Counted from the stretch's first letter, positions 42,960-52,064 are shown. The stretch: 64,000 nt of DNA from Nostoc parmelioides FACHB-3921 (GCF_014696625.1 NZ_JACJQL010000020.1:1-64000), one strand, 5' to 3'. Program-made: numbers and translations. Notes: a model not told the origin generated them from the sequence alone.

Positions 42960-45900
42960 ATGTTCAATTTCAAGCGTAAGCGATATTTCCTACTCAGCCT
43001 GCTGGTTGCAGTGGCGATAGTAGTCAGCAGTGTGCAGATAGTCACAGCCCAGCTTGCTACTAGCCGTGTGGGCGACCTCCCTGAAGGTGGCGCATTACTC
43101 CCCACCGGACAAGTAATTACACCCGCAGCCGCCCCTGGCTCTACATTTGACCGTCTAGCTACCGGTTTACGTAGCGATAATAACGCGGATGCGGCGGAAG
43201 CTGTCACCACAGCCCTTAGTCCTGATGGTAAAACTTTGTTGGTGCTAACTAGTGGCTACAACCAAAACTTTCGCAATCAAAACACTGGTGCAAATCTCAC
43301 CTATCCAGTATTAGACCCAGTAACCGGACAACCCACAGCTACAACCACTCGCAAAGCTGAATGGGTATTCGTTTTTGATGTCAGCAGTGGCAAATTAGTT
43401 AAGCGCCAACAAATTAATATTCCTAATACCTACAATGGTTTGGCGTGGGCAAAAGATGGCTCACGTTTTTACGTATCTGGTGGTATTGATGACCGCGTTT
43501 ATGTTTACGCCGCCAACGGTAATCAATACATTGCGAATGCGCCATTTATTCTTTTAGGTCACAACTCTAACCAAACCGATCCCTTTCCCAGCTACGATGG
43601 TGGTCTGTTAAAGAATACACCTGCCAATCGGGTAACCACAGGTGCAGTTGTTGCGGGTCTTGCTGTTAGCCCAGATGGTAGTACTCTGGTCGCTGCTAAT
43701 TTTGAGAATGACTCCATTTCCCTAGTAAATACTGCTAATCGTCAGGTAACTGAAGAAATTAAATTCTTTAAACCAGGTGATCAAGTACCAACTGGTGAAT
43801 TTCCCTTTGATGTTGCGCTTAAGAGTACAACTAACGGTGCAGCAGCTAAAGTATTTGTCAGCAGTCAGCGCGATGATGAAGTAGTAGCTGTTGACGTTGC
43901 TTCTAGAGTTATTACCCGCATACCTGTAGGTAGCCAACCCAACAAAATCTTACTTTCTGCTGACCAAAATAAACTATATGTAGCTAATGGGAATAGTGAC
44001 ACAATTTCCGTCATTGATACCAATAGCAACAGAGTGATTGGGACTATATCTTTGTCTCGACCCAATGATAAATATGTAGGCTCAAGTCCCAACTCCCTAG
44101 CTCTTAGCCCAGACGAACGTACGCTTTACGTTACCTTAGCTGGTGAAAATGCTGTCGCTGTCGTAGATTTACGTTCCGGTCGTGTAAGTGGTCGCATTCC
44201 TACTGGCTGGTATCCTAATTCTGTTAGTGTCAGCCAAGATGGTCGCAAATTATTTGTTGTTAACGCCAAGAGCAACTCCGGCCCCAACCCTTCTAACAGC
44301 CGCACCACACCCGCAGGAATAGCCCGTAACACTACCTTTAGAAATGAGTATAACTGGGCTTTAGAAAAAGCTGGTATTGCAGTGATTCCGGTTCCTAGCG
44401 CTGGTAGTTTAGCTGCACTTTCTCGTCAGGTAGACAAAAACAACGGTTTTGATAATCGCCGTCCCGACCGGACAATGAGGTTTTTGCAAGGGAAGATTAA
44501 GAACGTTATTTATGTGTTGAAAGAGAACCGTACCTATGACCAAGTTCTCGGTGATTTACCCATTGGTAACGGCGACCCTGCATTAACTTTATTACCAGAA
44601 CCCATCTCTCCCAATCATCACAAACTGGCTCTAGATTTTGTCACCTTCGATAACTTCTACGATTCTGGTGAGTCTAGCGGTGTGGGTTGGAACTGGTCTA
44701 CTTACGGACGGACTACTGATTACACAGAAAAAACTCAGTCTGTACTCTATGGCAATGCTGGGTTTAACGGTCTGACTTACGACTATGAAGGTCTGAACCG
44801 TAATATCAATATTGCCCTGCCACAAACTAACTCCACTTCCCAATTCAATACACGGGTGACAGGAGTTTTAGATCCTTCCGGTCGTTCATCGATTTTGCCA
44901 GGAACTAAGGATGTCAACGCTCCTATTGGCGATGGTGAAATATCACCAAACGCTGTTGGTGGCTATCTTTGGGATGCAGCATTACGTGCTGGAAAGACTG
45001 TCCGTAACTATGGTTTCTACGTTGACGGCTTCTATGGTACGAACCAAGCCGACCCGACAAAACCCGACCCCAGTGACCCCCTTTACGTCCCTATCTCTCC
45101 CACTCCTGCGGCTGATAACATCCAGCAAGCTGTAGCGGCAAAAACTGTACTGTTAAATAAAACAGACAATTATTTCCGGGGTTATGACATGAAAAATGCC
45201 GATATTTATCTCTACAACGAGTTCGCTCGTGATATTGATAAATATCTAGCTAATAATACCTTGCCTAACTTGACAATGGTACGTCTACCTCACGACCACT
45301 TTGGTGATTTTAATAATGCTGTCGCCGGGTTAAATACTGTACCCTTGCAAATGGCTGATAACGATTATGCTGTTGGCTTATTGGTAGAGAAGATATCCAA
45401 GTCACCTGCATGGAAAGAGACTGCGATCGTTATTTTAGAAGATGATTGCCAAAATGGCCCCGACCACGTAGATAGTCATCGCTCAATAGCTTACATTATT
45501 TCTCCATACACAAAGCGCAAGGTTTTAATCAGCACTAACTACAACACTGTTAGCATAATACGGACAATGGAAGATTTATTGGGAATCGGCTACTTAGGTA
45601 TGAACGATGCCAATGCCAAGCCTATGTCCGATGCTTTTACCAGAGAGCCTGACTTTACACCTTATACCGCAGTTGTCCCTGGTAACTTATGTACTGCACC
45701 TGTAAATCCCGACCTCGTTCCAGCTTGCAAAGATCCCAATGTGCAAAAAACAATTGCTATGCCATCCTTGCATGACAAGCAATGGTGGATGCAAGCCACC
45801 AAAGACTTCTACTTTGAAGTAGAAGACAAAGTTGATGCAGACGCATTTAACCGGGTGATTTGGTCTGGAATCAAAGGCGATAATGTGCCGTATCCCACAG

Positions 45901-45965
45901 AACGCAGTCACGCAGACCTCCGCCAAAATCGCGCACAACTACTAGCAAATCAAGCAAAGTCATAG
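42960..45965 (+). CDS. Secreted YVTN beta-propeller / phosphoesterase protein
   Basis: 1001 residues. A signal peptide (basic MFNFKRKRYF, then a hydrophobic run to VTAQ) is followed by YVTN-type propeller repeats (about 70-450; ALSPDGKTLLV, KLYVANGNSDTISVID, TLYVTLAGENAVAVVD). From about 510 comes an alkaline-phosphatase-superfamily phosphoesterase domain (VIYVLKENRTYDQVLGD; metal-ligand region near residue 825: EDDCQNGPDHVDSHRS). It is probably periplasmic or secreted. Substrate could be a phosphate ester or phospholipid. It stands alone; a palindrome follows at 46060. Confidence 0.88.
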   Translation: MFNFKRKRYFLLSLLVAVAIVVSSVQIVTAQLATSRVGDLPEGGALLPTGQVITPAAAPGSTFDRLATGLRSDNNADAAEAVTTALSPDGKTLLVLTSGYNQNFRNQNTGANLTYPVLDPVTGQPTATTTRKAEWVFVFDVSSGKLVKRQQINIPNTYNGLAWAKDGSRFYVSGGIDDRVYVYAANGNQYIANAPFILLGHNSNQTDPFPSYDGGLLKNTPANRVTTGAVVAGLAVSPDGSTLVAANFENDSISLVNTANRQVTEEIKFFKPGDQVPTGEFPFDVALKSTTNGAAAKVFVSSQRDDEVVAVDVASRVITRIPVGSQPNKILLSADQNKLYVANGNSDTISVIDTNSNRVIGTISLSRPNDKYVGSSPNSLALSPDERTLYVTLAGENAVAVVDLRSGRVSGRIPTGWYPNSVSVSQDGRKLFVVNAKSNSGPNPSNSRTTPAGIARNTTFRNEYNWALEKAGIAVIPVPSAGSLAALSRQVDKNNGFDNRRPDRTMRFLQGKIKNVIYVLKENRTYDQVLGDLPIGNGDPALTLLPEPISPNHHKLALDFVTFDNFYDSGESSGVGWNWSTYGRTTDYTEKTQSVLYGNAGFNGLTYDYEGLNRNINIALPQTNSTSQFNTRVTGVLDPSGRSSILPGTKDVNAPIGDGEISPNAVGGYLWDAALRAGKTVRNYGFYVDGFYGTNQADPTKPDPSDPLYVPISPTPAADNIQQAVAAKTVLLNKTDNYFRGYDMKNADIYLYNEFARDIDKYLANNTLPNLTMVRLPHDHFGDFNNAVAGLNTVPLQMADNDYAVGLLVEKISKSPAWKETAIVILEDDCQNGPDHVDSHRSIAYIISPYTKRKVLISTNYNTVSIIRTMEDLLGIGYLGMNDANAKPMSDAFTREPDFTPYTAVVPGNLCTAPVNPDLVPACKDPNVQKTIAMPSLHDKQWWMQATKDFYFEVEDKVDADAFNRVIWSGIKGDNVPYPTERSHADLRQNRAQLLANQAKS

Positions 45966-46059
45966 TTATACAATTGCAAGATTTGCTTATTAAGCAACTC
46001 AGAAAATATCCAAGTTATATGATTTACATCTGTTGCTTAATCTGATTGAGTAGGTATCA

Positions 46060-46090
46060 CTAGTAAGGTGGGCAATGCCCACCTTACTAG
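46060..46090. repeat. Perfect palindrome between convergent genes
   Basis: 14-bp arms (CTAGTAAGGTGGGC and its complement) around AAT. No T-run follows, but placement between convergent genes suits a bidirectional terminator or a REP-like repeat. The core GTGGGC-n3-GCCCAC recurs at 49815-49829. Confidence 0.8.
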
Positions 46091-46172
46091 TAGGTTATAA
46101 AGGCTAAACCTGTGCATTAACAAAAATCTAAAATCTTTCCCATTTGCGTTAATCGACAGTTAATTTTAGATT

Positions 46173-46697
46173 TCAGGCAGCTTTTTTTGCTAATCTAACT
46201 TTTCGTGATGTGAGCCAGCCAATACTACAAACAGTTACAGTACCAATTAAGCTTACAGGTTCAGGAATGGGACTGTAAGAAACTGATCCACTGAAAGTCT
46301 CATTACCTATAGTAAAATCATATCCAGAAATTTCATAAGTGATTGCCGGGTTAATTTTATCCTGAAAAAGATATGACAATCCAAAAGTAGATTTCCCTGC
46401 TACAGTTGGAAATACAACTGGCCCTAATAGTGGGTAATCTAAATCATCTAGTTCAGTGTAAACAGTATCAGGAGTATTATTAAAATTGAATTTTAGAAAC
46501 TGAACTGGTGCTATGGAAATAGGGTCATTATTCAAAGTTGAGTCATCAAAGCTAAAAACGCCTTGTCCACCAAATACATCATTTTCAATCTTGAAAGTAT
46601 ATTGGATGATGGCAGCATTTGCTGATTGCTGATTTACAGCAGTACCGATCAGAGCTAGACTAGTTGCAACCAGCATTAATCCAGAAAGTAATTTCAT
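46173..46697 (-). CDS. PEP-CTERM sorting-signal protein
   Basis: 174 residues: an N-terminal signal peptide (MKLLSGLMLVATSLALIG to SANA), a beta-rich middle, and a C-terminal PEP-CTERM signal (PIPEPVSLIG, a hydrophobic helix and the basic tail SRKVRLAKK). Such proteins are sorted by an exosortase to the cell envelope or exopolysaccharide. The central domain has no recognised function. It is convergent with the phosphoesterase gene. Confidence 0.85.
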   Translation of the reverse strand: MKLLSGLMLVATSLALIGTAVNQQSANAAIIQYTFKIENDVFGGQGVFSFDDSTLNNDPISIAPVQFLKFNFNNTPDTVYTELDDLDYPLLGPVVFPTVAGKSTFGLSYLFQDKINPAITYEISGYDFTIGNETFSGSVSYSPIPEPVSLIGTVTVCSIGWLTSRKVRLAKKAA

Positions 46698-46800
46698 ATT
46701 TACCTCTAATTAAAGTTCTACGAATGTTCTTGGAAATACTCGCTGAATATAAAAGGATAAGTTTAAGTTTTATTTAATAAAATGTAAAATCTAAATAGGA

Positions 46801-47160
46801 GAGTACAAAATCAGACCAAAACCACAACAAATATCCCCCACTAATGAAGCTATTAGGACATCTCAGTTTGCCCGAAACAAGGTACTTCGTTACTGGATGG
46901 ATAATCGTGGTGTTGGTAAGACAGAAATGTTTATATACAACACTCTACTAAGAAAAGAGTTTAAGTTTGTAGAAGAACTAAACTCTCATGCCTGCCAAAC
47001 TGCTGTTGAGCGAGTTTTAAAAGCGGTTAACCGTTTTTACGACAATTGTAAAAAGCAGATTTTAGGCAAGAAAGGGTATCCAAAATTCAAGAAAAATACT
47101 CGCTCAGTTGAGTATGATGTTTCAGGGTGGAAACTATCAGAGAATAGAAAACCTATATAG
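46801..47160 (+). pseudogene. tnpB (IS200/IS605 OrfB) 5' fragment
   Basis: The + frame from 46801 reads YKIRPKPQQISPT, then SQFARNKVLRYWMDN, and continues to GYPKFKKNTRSVEYDVSGWKLSENRK before a TAG. This matches the N-terminal part of TnpB (YPKFKKK and the following strand). The start codon is lost, and the catalytic RuvC half and zinc finger are missing. No complete IS ends or omega RNA region were identified. Confidence 0.75.
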
Positions 47161-47225
47161 CAATCCCACTTGATGAGTCCCCTGTGTGGATTTTGAGTCA
47201 GTATCTTTCACAACTTGCTTTGTAG

Positions 47226-47378
47226 ATGAACTCGCGGCGGCCTTTAGAAGATAGTAAGCGGGTGAGGTACTATCGGCTCAATGCTGAGGATGTTGCGTTT
47301 GCACAACAGGTGCTGGAGTATCGGCAACGGCAACGTGAGGACAGGGAAAGGCGGCGACAGGAGGAACGGGAACATTAG
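47226..47378 (+). CDS. Small charged protein, unknown
   Basis: 50 residues from ATG 47226. It is very rich in Arg, Gln and Glu in its second half (YRQRQREDRERRRQEE), suggesting a helical or coiled-coil tail. It is the first of three tiny ORFs on the same strand with short spacers. The DNA is more G+C-rich than the tnpB fragment before it. No family was recognised. Confidence 0.5.
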   Translation: MNSRRPLEDSKRVRYYRLNAEDVAFAQQVLEYRQRQREDRERRRQEEREH

Positions 47379-47396
47379 GCGGCTTACGTGGCTAGA

Positions 47397-47699
47397 ATGC
47401 AGACTATGTATAGTATTAATGCCCCGTCCAACCCCCCTGCTAATGTAATTGGCAATAATAATTGCAGGGGTATGGACGGACAGGAAAACCCATGTGATTC
47501 CTGGTGGGGGCTGGTCAAATATTATGCAACGTTCGTAATGGAGCGGGTAGAGCTTGGGGTGGAAGCGGTCAAACAGCTCCTTTCTACCCTCAGCAGTGAT
47601 GAGCGTTGGGGGGTGATGATGGCAATTGATGAGGCACAGCCGGAAATGTTTGAGGAGTTGACTGCGGCTGCTCCCGATTGGGTGGCGTGGATGGGGTGA
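47397..47699 (+). CDS. Small acidic protein, unknown
   Basis: About 100 residues from ATG 47397; GTG 47388 would add three. It has a central helical part (VERVELGVEAVKQLLSTL) and a tryptophan-ended C-terminus (DWVAWMG). No signal peptide or family is evident. It starts within 19 bp of the previous small ORF. Confidence 0.5.
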   Translation: MQTMYSINAPSNPPANVIGNNNCRGMDGQENPCDSWWGLVKYYATFVMERVELGVEAVKQLLSTLSSDERWGVMMAIDEAQPEMFEELTAAAPDWVAWMG

Positions 47700-47713
47700 T
47701 TAGGTTGGAGGCA

Positions 47714-47800
47714 ATGTATGCGGCAACGTTAGAGGCGATCGCACAGGCGACAAAACTACCTCTTACGAATGATGTCATTAAATGTCAATTTGTCATTTAA
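47714..47800 (+). CDS. Tiny ORF of 28 codons overlapping the TetR operator
   Basis: MYAATLEAIAQATKLP, then 12 more residues. The start lies 14 bp after the previous stop, with GGAGG upstream (47707-47711). The last nine codons and the TAA are made by the palindrome at 47774. Whether it is translated is uncertain. Confidence 0.35.
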   Translation: MYAATLEAIAQATKLPLTNDVIKCQFVI

Positions 47801-47804
47801 TGAC
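47774..47804. promoter_or_regulatory. Palindromic operator candidate upstream of the TetR gene
   Basis: 11-bp perfect arms GTCATTAAATG and CATTTAATGAC separated by 9 bp. It ends 23 bp before the TetR start codon. Size, symmetry and position are typical of autoregulatory TetR operators. Confidence 0.7.
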
Positions 47805-47827
47805 AAGTATGGAACGGAAAGAAAGCT

Positions 47828-48496
47828 ATGAGGAGTGATGGTGACAGCGACACGACCAACGATCGCAGACCAAGGGGGATGAGTGAGCAGAGGCATCAGC
47901 GGATACGTCTGGAGATTTCGCGGGAGGCAGCGCGTTTGTTTTGGGAACAGGGTGTCGCTGCCACGAGTGGTGAGCAAATCGCCAACGCGGTGGGAATCTC
48001 GGTGCGTACCCTCTGGCGGTACTTCCGTAACAAGGAGAGCTGTGCTGAACCTGTCTTGGCGCAGGATGTTGAGGAGTGTTTGGCTGTGTTGCGCTGCTGG
48101 CCTCGGAAGGTTTCCCTCGAAGATCACCTCGTCGAGTGGGCGACGAATCGCCCCAAGAATCCCGAACAGCAGTCCTACGACGATGCCGTGATCAAGATGA
48201 CCGTGCTAGCTGAAAAAGAGCCGGATCTGCGCGCGGCTTGGCTAATGACCCACGATCGAATAGAGCGCGAGATGGCTCTTATCATCGCGGATCGCCTGCG
48301 CCGCCCGGCTGACGATATCGAGGTGCGCCTGCACGCGGCGACTGCCACCGCAGTCTTGCGTGTCATTAGTGAAGATGTCAGTGCCGCCCTTATGGCGGGA
48401 GTTGATCGCGCCTCTATCGGCAACCCGATCAAGCACATGGCTCACGCCGTGCGCGTAGCCACTGGTGGAGCCGTCGGTGATCCCGTTGAACCCTGA
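47828..48496 (+). CDS. TetR-family transcriptional regulator
   Basis: 222 residues from ATG 47828; ATG 47879 (MSEQRHQR) is an alternative start. The N-terminal helix-turn-helix is clear (AARLFWEQG, SGEQIANAVGISVRTLWRYF), followed by a helical ligand-binding domain. The DNA is much richer in G+C than the cyanobacterial genes around it, and the protein resembles actinobacterial TetR regulators, pointing to transfer. It probably represses itself and a neighbouring exporter from the palindrome at 47774. The expected downstream MFS gene survives only as a short N-terminal-like ORF (48644). Confidence 0.88.
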   Translation: MRSDGDSDTTNDRRPRGMSEQRHQRIRLEISREAARLFWEQGVAATSGEQIANAVGISVRTLWRYFRNKESCAEPVLAQDVEECLAVLRCWPRKVSLEDHLVEWATNRPKNPEQQSYDDAVIKMTVLAEKEPDLRAAWLMTHDRIEREMALIIADRLRRPADDIEVRLHAATATAVLRVISEDVSAALMAGVDRASIGNPIKHMAHAVRVATGGAVGDPVEP

Positions 48497-48643
48497 AAAC
48501 AATAGCAAAAGCAACTAGCAACGCGACTTTTTACGAACTCTCGCAACTCGTGCTTATCCGTTTCCCGAAGCCATCAGCAGGGTCGTCGGTGATCTCGTCA
48601 GTTTGTAAAACTATCAGCAAATGTATCAAAGGACTTCATCACT

Positions 48644-48712
48644 ATGTCTGAAGTGTCTTCTAACCACCCACACAAGGCAGGGAAGTCCCCCACCGCATCC
48701 TCGGTTATTTGA
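48644..48712 (+). pseudogene. Possible N-terminal remnant of an MFS exporter gene
   Basis: A 22-codon frame (MSEVSSNHPHKAG) shows the same opening pattern as the frame at 54481 (MSHISSNHKRDRGLSTY), which looks like the start of a drug-exporter MFS protein. Both follow TetR-like 3' sequence. Too short for firm assignment. Confidence 0.35.
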
Positions 48713-48743
48713 TTTTGTGGTGAAATTCACCGGAGAAGAAATA

Positions 48744-48947
48744 ATGAAACGATTTACCTTGTTTACTTTCCTGTACCTCGCGCTGGGAGTTTGCCTGACG
48801 GCGATCGCGCTTGGATACCCAAATCTGCCTTCGGGTCTTCAAACCAGCCTATTCATCAATGCAGGAGCGTCCTACATCGCTTGTATTCTCAGTACCTTCC
48901 CATTTTGGCGGGAGACGGCGATCCACTGGAGGTTAAACCAATGGTAA
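48744..48947 (+). pseudogene. Truncated copy of a small four-helix membrane protein
   Basis: 67 residues beginning MKRFTLFTFLYLALG. The DNA of the first 170 bp is nearly identical to 50185-50350. After FPFWRE the frame diverges and stops inside the start of the next gene, so the last two membrane helices present in the second copy are missing. It may still be translated and coupled to the protease gene (overlap at 48941). Confidence 0.65.
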
Positions 48948-49732
48948 TTCTGAAACAATTCGGGATTTTATTTGGGTTGGGCAGTGTGGGAATTGTCATG
49001 TTCACGATCACGTCTATTCCCTTAGTCGAGCAACAGTTAGCGAAACTGTCTCCAGAAACACTGGAAAAAGTGCCTCCATTGTGGATTTTAATGCTTCTGC
49101 AAGGACTACAGTATTCAATTATACTGGCAATCAGCATTCTAATCGGAATTGGTTGTGCCTATCGTGTTGGATTAAGCTCTCATTTGATTGATCACTGGGT
49201 GTTTCACACCGCTAAGTCTCCATCTTTTGCCGTTGAGATGAAGTGGAGCTTGGGTGTGGGTGCAGCGACGGCGATCGTTCTCTTGTTGCTCGATCGGTTG
49301 ATGCAACCTGTCTTACCTCAAGCGTTGCAGGCAGCCAATAATACAGCGCCAAGTTGGTTGAATTTGCTCACAGCAATGTTCTATGGCGGCATCACTGAGG
49401 AAATTTTGATGCGCTGGGGTCTAATGTCGCTGCTTGTTTGGCTCGCGTGGAAAGGGCTAAAACAAGGCGTTACATTGCCAAGTCAAGGGATTTACCAGGG
49501 TGCGATCGTTCTAGCCGCTTTGGTATTTGGACTACTACACCTGCCAGCGACTGCTGCGATCGTTCCCCTCACTCCAGTTGTGATTATTCGGGCGTTGTTA
49601 CTGAATGGAATTGCAGGAATCGCATTTGGCTGGCTCTTTTGGCAATATTCGCTAGAGGCTGCAATGTTAGCTCATATCAGCGTTCATGCTTTTGCCTTTG
49701 TTCTTAGCGGTTTACTGGCAAGGTTGGCTTAA
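48941..49732 (+). CDS. CPBP-family intramembrane metalloprotease
   Basis: 263 residues from ATG 48941, preceded by GGAGG (48929-48933). A longer frame upstream is a shadow of the preceding membrane-protein copy. There are about seven membrane segments and the CPBP/Abi motifs: EEILMRWG (motif 1), FGLLHLP (motif 2) and HISVHAFAF (motif 3). Family members include CAAX-type proteases and bacteriocin self-immunity proteins. Here it lies between two copies of a small membrane-protein gene; the partner and substrate are unknown. Confidence 0.88.
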   Translation: MVILKQFGILFGLGSVGIVMFTITSIPLVEQQLAKLSPETLEKVPPLWILMLLQGLQYSIILAISILIGIGCAYRVGLSSHLIDHWVFHTAKSPSFAVEMKWSLGVGAATAIVLLLLDRLMQPVLPQALQAANNTAPSWLNLLTAMFYGGITEEILMRWGLMSLLVWLAWKGLKQGVTLPSQGIYQGAIVLAALVFGLLHLPATAAIVPLTPVVIIRALLLNGIAGIAFGWLFWQYSLEAAMLAHISVHAFAFVLSGLLARLA

Positions 49733-49814
49733 GTTTTGGAATAGATCTCATAGGGCTATCACTGCCCACAAAGCCTTACTGTGAAAGGTTTTAAAAAGAA
49801 AGGTTTTGAAAATG

Positions 49815-49829
49815 GTGGGCGATGCCCAC
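49815..49829. repeat. Short palindrome related to that at 46060
   Basis: GTGGGC-GAT-GCCCAC between the protease gene and the next small gene. Confidence 0.55.
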
Positions 49830-49875
49830 TACTTGAATTGATGCTCAACTCTACAGTTTTAAGGTGGTAAATCAA

Positions 49876-50163
49876 ATGATTCAGTGCAAAGATTTTGCGC
49901 CTCGGATTACGGAACGGGGGCCCTTCGGCGGACCTTCCGATTACGAATCCTTCTCTGAGGTTGTGAGTGCTGTAAATCAGTGGATCGCAAGTACAAGAAT
50001 ACAGGTGATCAATGTTGAAACTGTTGTTTTACCTGATCGGATTGAAGGCACAAGTGATGATGTCTACGGAGTGACGACCAGTAATGCTTTCCACCCAGTG
50101 ATGATCAGTCAGGGTCTTGCAATCAATTGCTTTCAATGTGTGCGTGTGTGGTACAGAGAATAA
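49876..50163 (+). CDS. Small soluble protein, unknown
   Basis: About 95 residues from ATG 49876 (GTG 49864 is also possible, but AAGGTGG lies upstream of both). It contains TERGPFGGPSDYESFSEVV, then VNVETVVLP-like strands, and ends FQCVRVWYRE. The pattern suggests a compact alpha/beta fold, but I do not recognise the family. No signal peptide or membrane segment. It lies between the protease and the second membrane-protein copy, all on the same strand. Confidence 0.55.
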   Translation: MIQCKDFAPRITERGPFGGPSDYESFSEVVSAVNQWIASTRIQVINVETVVLPDRIEGTSDDVYGVTTSNAFHPVMISQGLAINCFQCVRVWYRE

Positions 50164-50184
50164 GCTTTATTGGAAAGAGAAAAA

Positions 50185-50562
50185 ATGAAACGATTTACTT
50201 TGTTTACTTTCCTGTACCTCGCGCTCGGAGTTTGTTTGACGGCGATCGCGCTTGGATACCCAAACCTGCCTTCACGTCTTCAAACAAGCTTGTTCGCCAG
50301 TGCAGGAGCGTCCTACCTTGTTTGTCTCTTCAGTACCTTCCCTTTTTGGCGGGAGGCGACGCTCCGCGTCTATCGCAGACGGAATTCAGCAGTAATTCTA
50401 CCCTGGTTGGTGATTGGAGTGAACATTATTGTGACGATCTGGGAGCTTCAGAGTCAGAACTGGACAATGGAAGCCATTTTAGGAGCGTTTTCGCGGCTAT
50501 TAGTCGTCTTAATATTTGCAGAAATCATTGTGATTACATGGCAAGTGAATTCTGAACATTAG
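50185..50562 (+). CDS. Small four-helix membrane protein (complete copy)
   Basis: 125 residues from ATG 50185 with four hydrophobic segments (FTLFTFLYLALGVCLTAIAL, then SAGASYLVCLFSTF, VILPWLVIGVNIIVTIW and LLVVLIFAEIIVITW). The 5' part duplicates 48744. A GACGCTCCGCGTCTATCGC-type dispersed repeat is read in frame between helices 2 and 3, as ATLRVYRRR. Function unknown. Confidence 0.7.
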   Translation: MKRFTLFTFLYLALGVCLTAIALGYPNLPSRLQTSLFASAGASYLVCLFSTFPFWREATLRVYRRRNSAVILPWLVIGVNIIVTIWELQSQNWTMEAILGAFSRLLVVLIFAEIIVITWQVNSEH

Positions 50563-50917
50563 TGTCTAAATCGAATGGCACGCTCATTAAGACACAGCCC
50601 TTGCCCAGGCTGGGAAACCATTCTGGGAGGATCTGCCTCTTCCCTGATGGTGGCACAACCAATGATCGCCCTGGATTTACAACGATCTTAATTACTTAAA
50701 ACAGCAATTTTCTCTCTCGGATGAGTTGGTGAAAAATATCGCTATCATTGCACCTTTAATCAATGAAGCACTTAGTTCCGTCGATCACAAATAAGTTGCA
50801 GAATTAGCACGCGATGGCGCAAAGAACCCGCTCAAAAGGCGATCGCACCTTGGCGTTTTTGAAACAGCATTGTAGTAGCAATCGAGTAATGTCAGACTCA
50901 TTAATTTTACAACACTC
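50563..50917. other. Gap with degenerate coding-like sequence
   Basis: No intact gene. A frame near 50668-50793 reads as protein-like (YNDLNYLKQQFSLSDELVKN) but is bounded by stops. Another short piece near 50800 includes a HIP1 site. It is probably decayed mobile or plasmid DNA. Confidence 0.4.
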
Positions 50918-51283
50918 ATGAAAATATTTGCGTTCTTCCTGGCTCTGCCAATCAGTATGTTAGCTAATTTTTCCTTAAGAGCTTCTGCTGATTCTACTGC
51001 TGGCATCATCCTGAGTACAAAATGCCAGAGTGGTTACAACATCAATATTTGGCAGAATTATACGAACGGTGAACTGCTTTATCGCGCAACCAGTGCCAAC
51101 GGTAATTTAAGTTTGGGTAAAGGAACTAGCCAAGCAACAGAAGGTGTTCGAGTGTATAAGTTTCGGAATGGAATTTATGAATATTGGGTATGGGATGGCA
51201 CGTTGGATAACCCGCAGTCTGGAACTTTAGAGGTGTATAAAAACAACCGTATCTTGATGAAGCAAGCTTGTAGAAAAAGTTGA
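50918..51283 (+). CDS. Small secreted protein, unknown
   Basis: 121 residues with a signal peptide (MKIFAFFLALPISMLANF to RASA). The mature part is beta-rich with two cysteines (KCQSGYN near the start, QACRKS at the end) that could form one disulfide. Family not recognised. Translated in frame from ATG 50918 on the same strand as its neighbours; no operon partner is obvious. Confidence 0.65.
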   Translation: MKIFAFFLALPISMLANFSLRASADSTAGIILSTKCQSGYNINIWQNYTNGELLYRATSANGNLSLGKGTSQATEGVRVYKFRNGIYEYWVWDGTLDNPQSGTLEVYKNNRILMKQACRKS

Positions 51284-51428
51284 ATCAATAGCACGGGTTC
51301 GTAGACTTACTGAGCGCATAGGCTCAACGTCAAGTGACAGACCTCGTTGCAGGTTTCAAAGCGAGTGGAGTAATCACTCCGACGCAAATTGATGCGAAAT
51401 AAAACCGATCTCCATCAGGAGGACAATC

Positions 51429-51961
51429 ATGAAACCTCAACTCATTTTCGGAGGACTAACGATCGCCACAGGATTGCTCGGAGGTTCATTCACTCATCCC
51501 GCGATAGCGTTCGCGGAGCGTGTGCTTTGCACTCAGCGCTGCTGCGAGGCGCAGATCGCACACAGCATTCCTCCACAACAAACCTCCCCCATTTTGATCG
51601 CCACTGCCTACACTGATTTAACGTTACCTACCTTGCGCCAAGGCGATCGCCCAAGGCAACTATGAAGGATTCTTGTCGTTCTGCGCCGACGACACGGAAT
51701 GGATGTTTGTCGGCGACAAAACCCTGAAAGAAAGGAAAAGCAGCCGTGCGCCAATGGATGGTAACGGAGTATGTGGAACCGCCTTTGAATGTCGTCGCCA
51801 ACTTAATCGCTGAGGGTGATTTCGTCACGGCAGTTGGCGACCTGACAATCAAGGACGAAGACGGGAAGGCGGCTCATTACTCGTACTGCGATGTCTGGTG
51901 CTTTCGCGGCGGTCAGATGGTCGAATTAAAGGCTTTCGTCATCAAAACCTTGAGCTGGTGA
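51429..51961 (+). pseudogene. Frameshifted SnoaL/NTF2-like protein gene
   Basis: The protein is spread over three frames. A signal-peptide start (MKPQLIFGGLTIATG) is followed, after a shift near 51640, by AIAQGNYEGFLSFCADDTEW. After a second shift near 51735 comes KAAVRQWMVTEYVEPP to the C-terminus ELKAFVIKT. Together these make a typical SnoaL-like (NTF2-fold) protein of about 170 residues. A dispersed repeat (TTCGCGGAGCGT type) also interrupts the 5' part. Sequencing error cannot be excluded for either shift. Confidence 0.7.
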
Positions 51962-52064
51962 TGAAAGAATTTGGTGAAAACAATGTAATGAATTTTGTTT
52001 ACCTGCTTGCGATCGTTTAACTCAGATAGTTCCGGTCAACTATTTTGTTACGTAGATCAATGAC

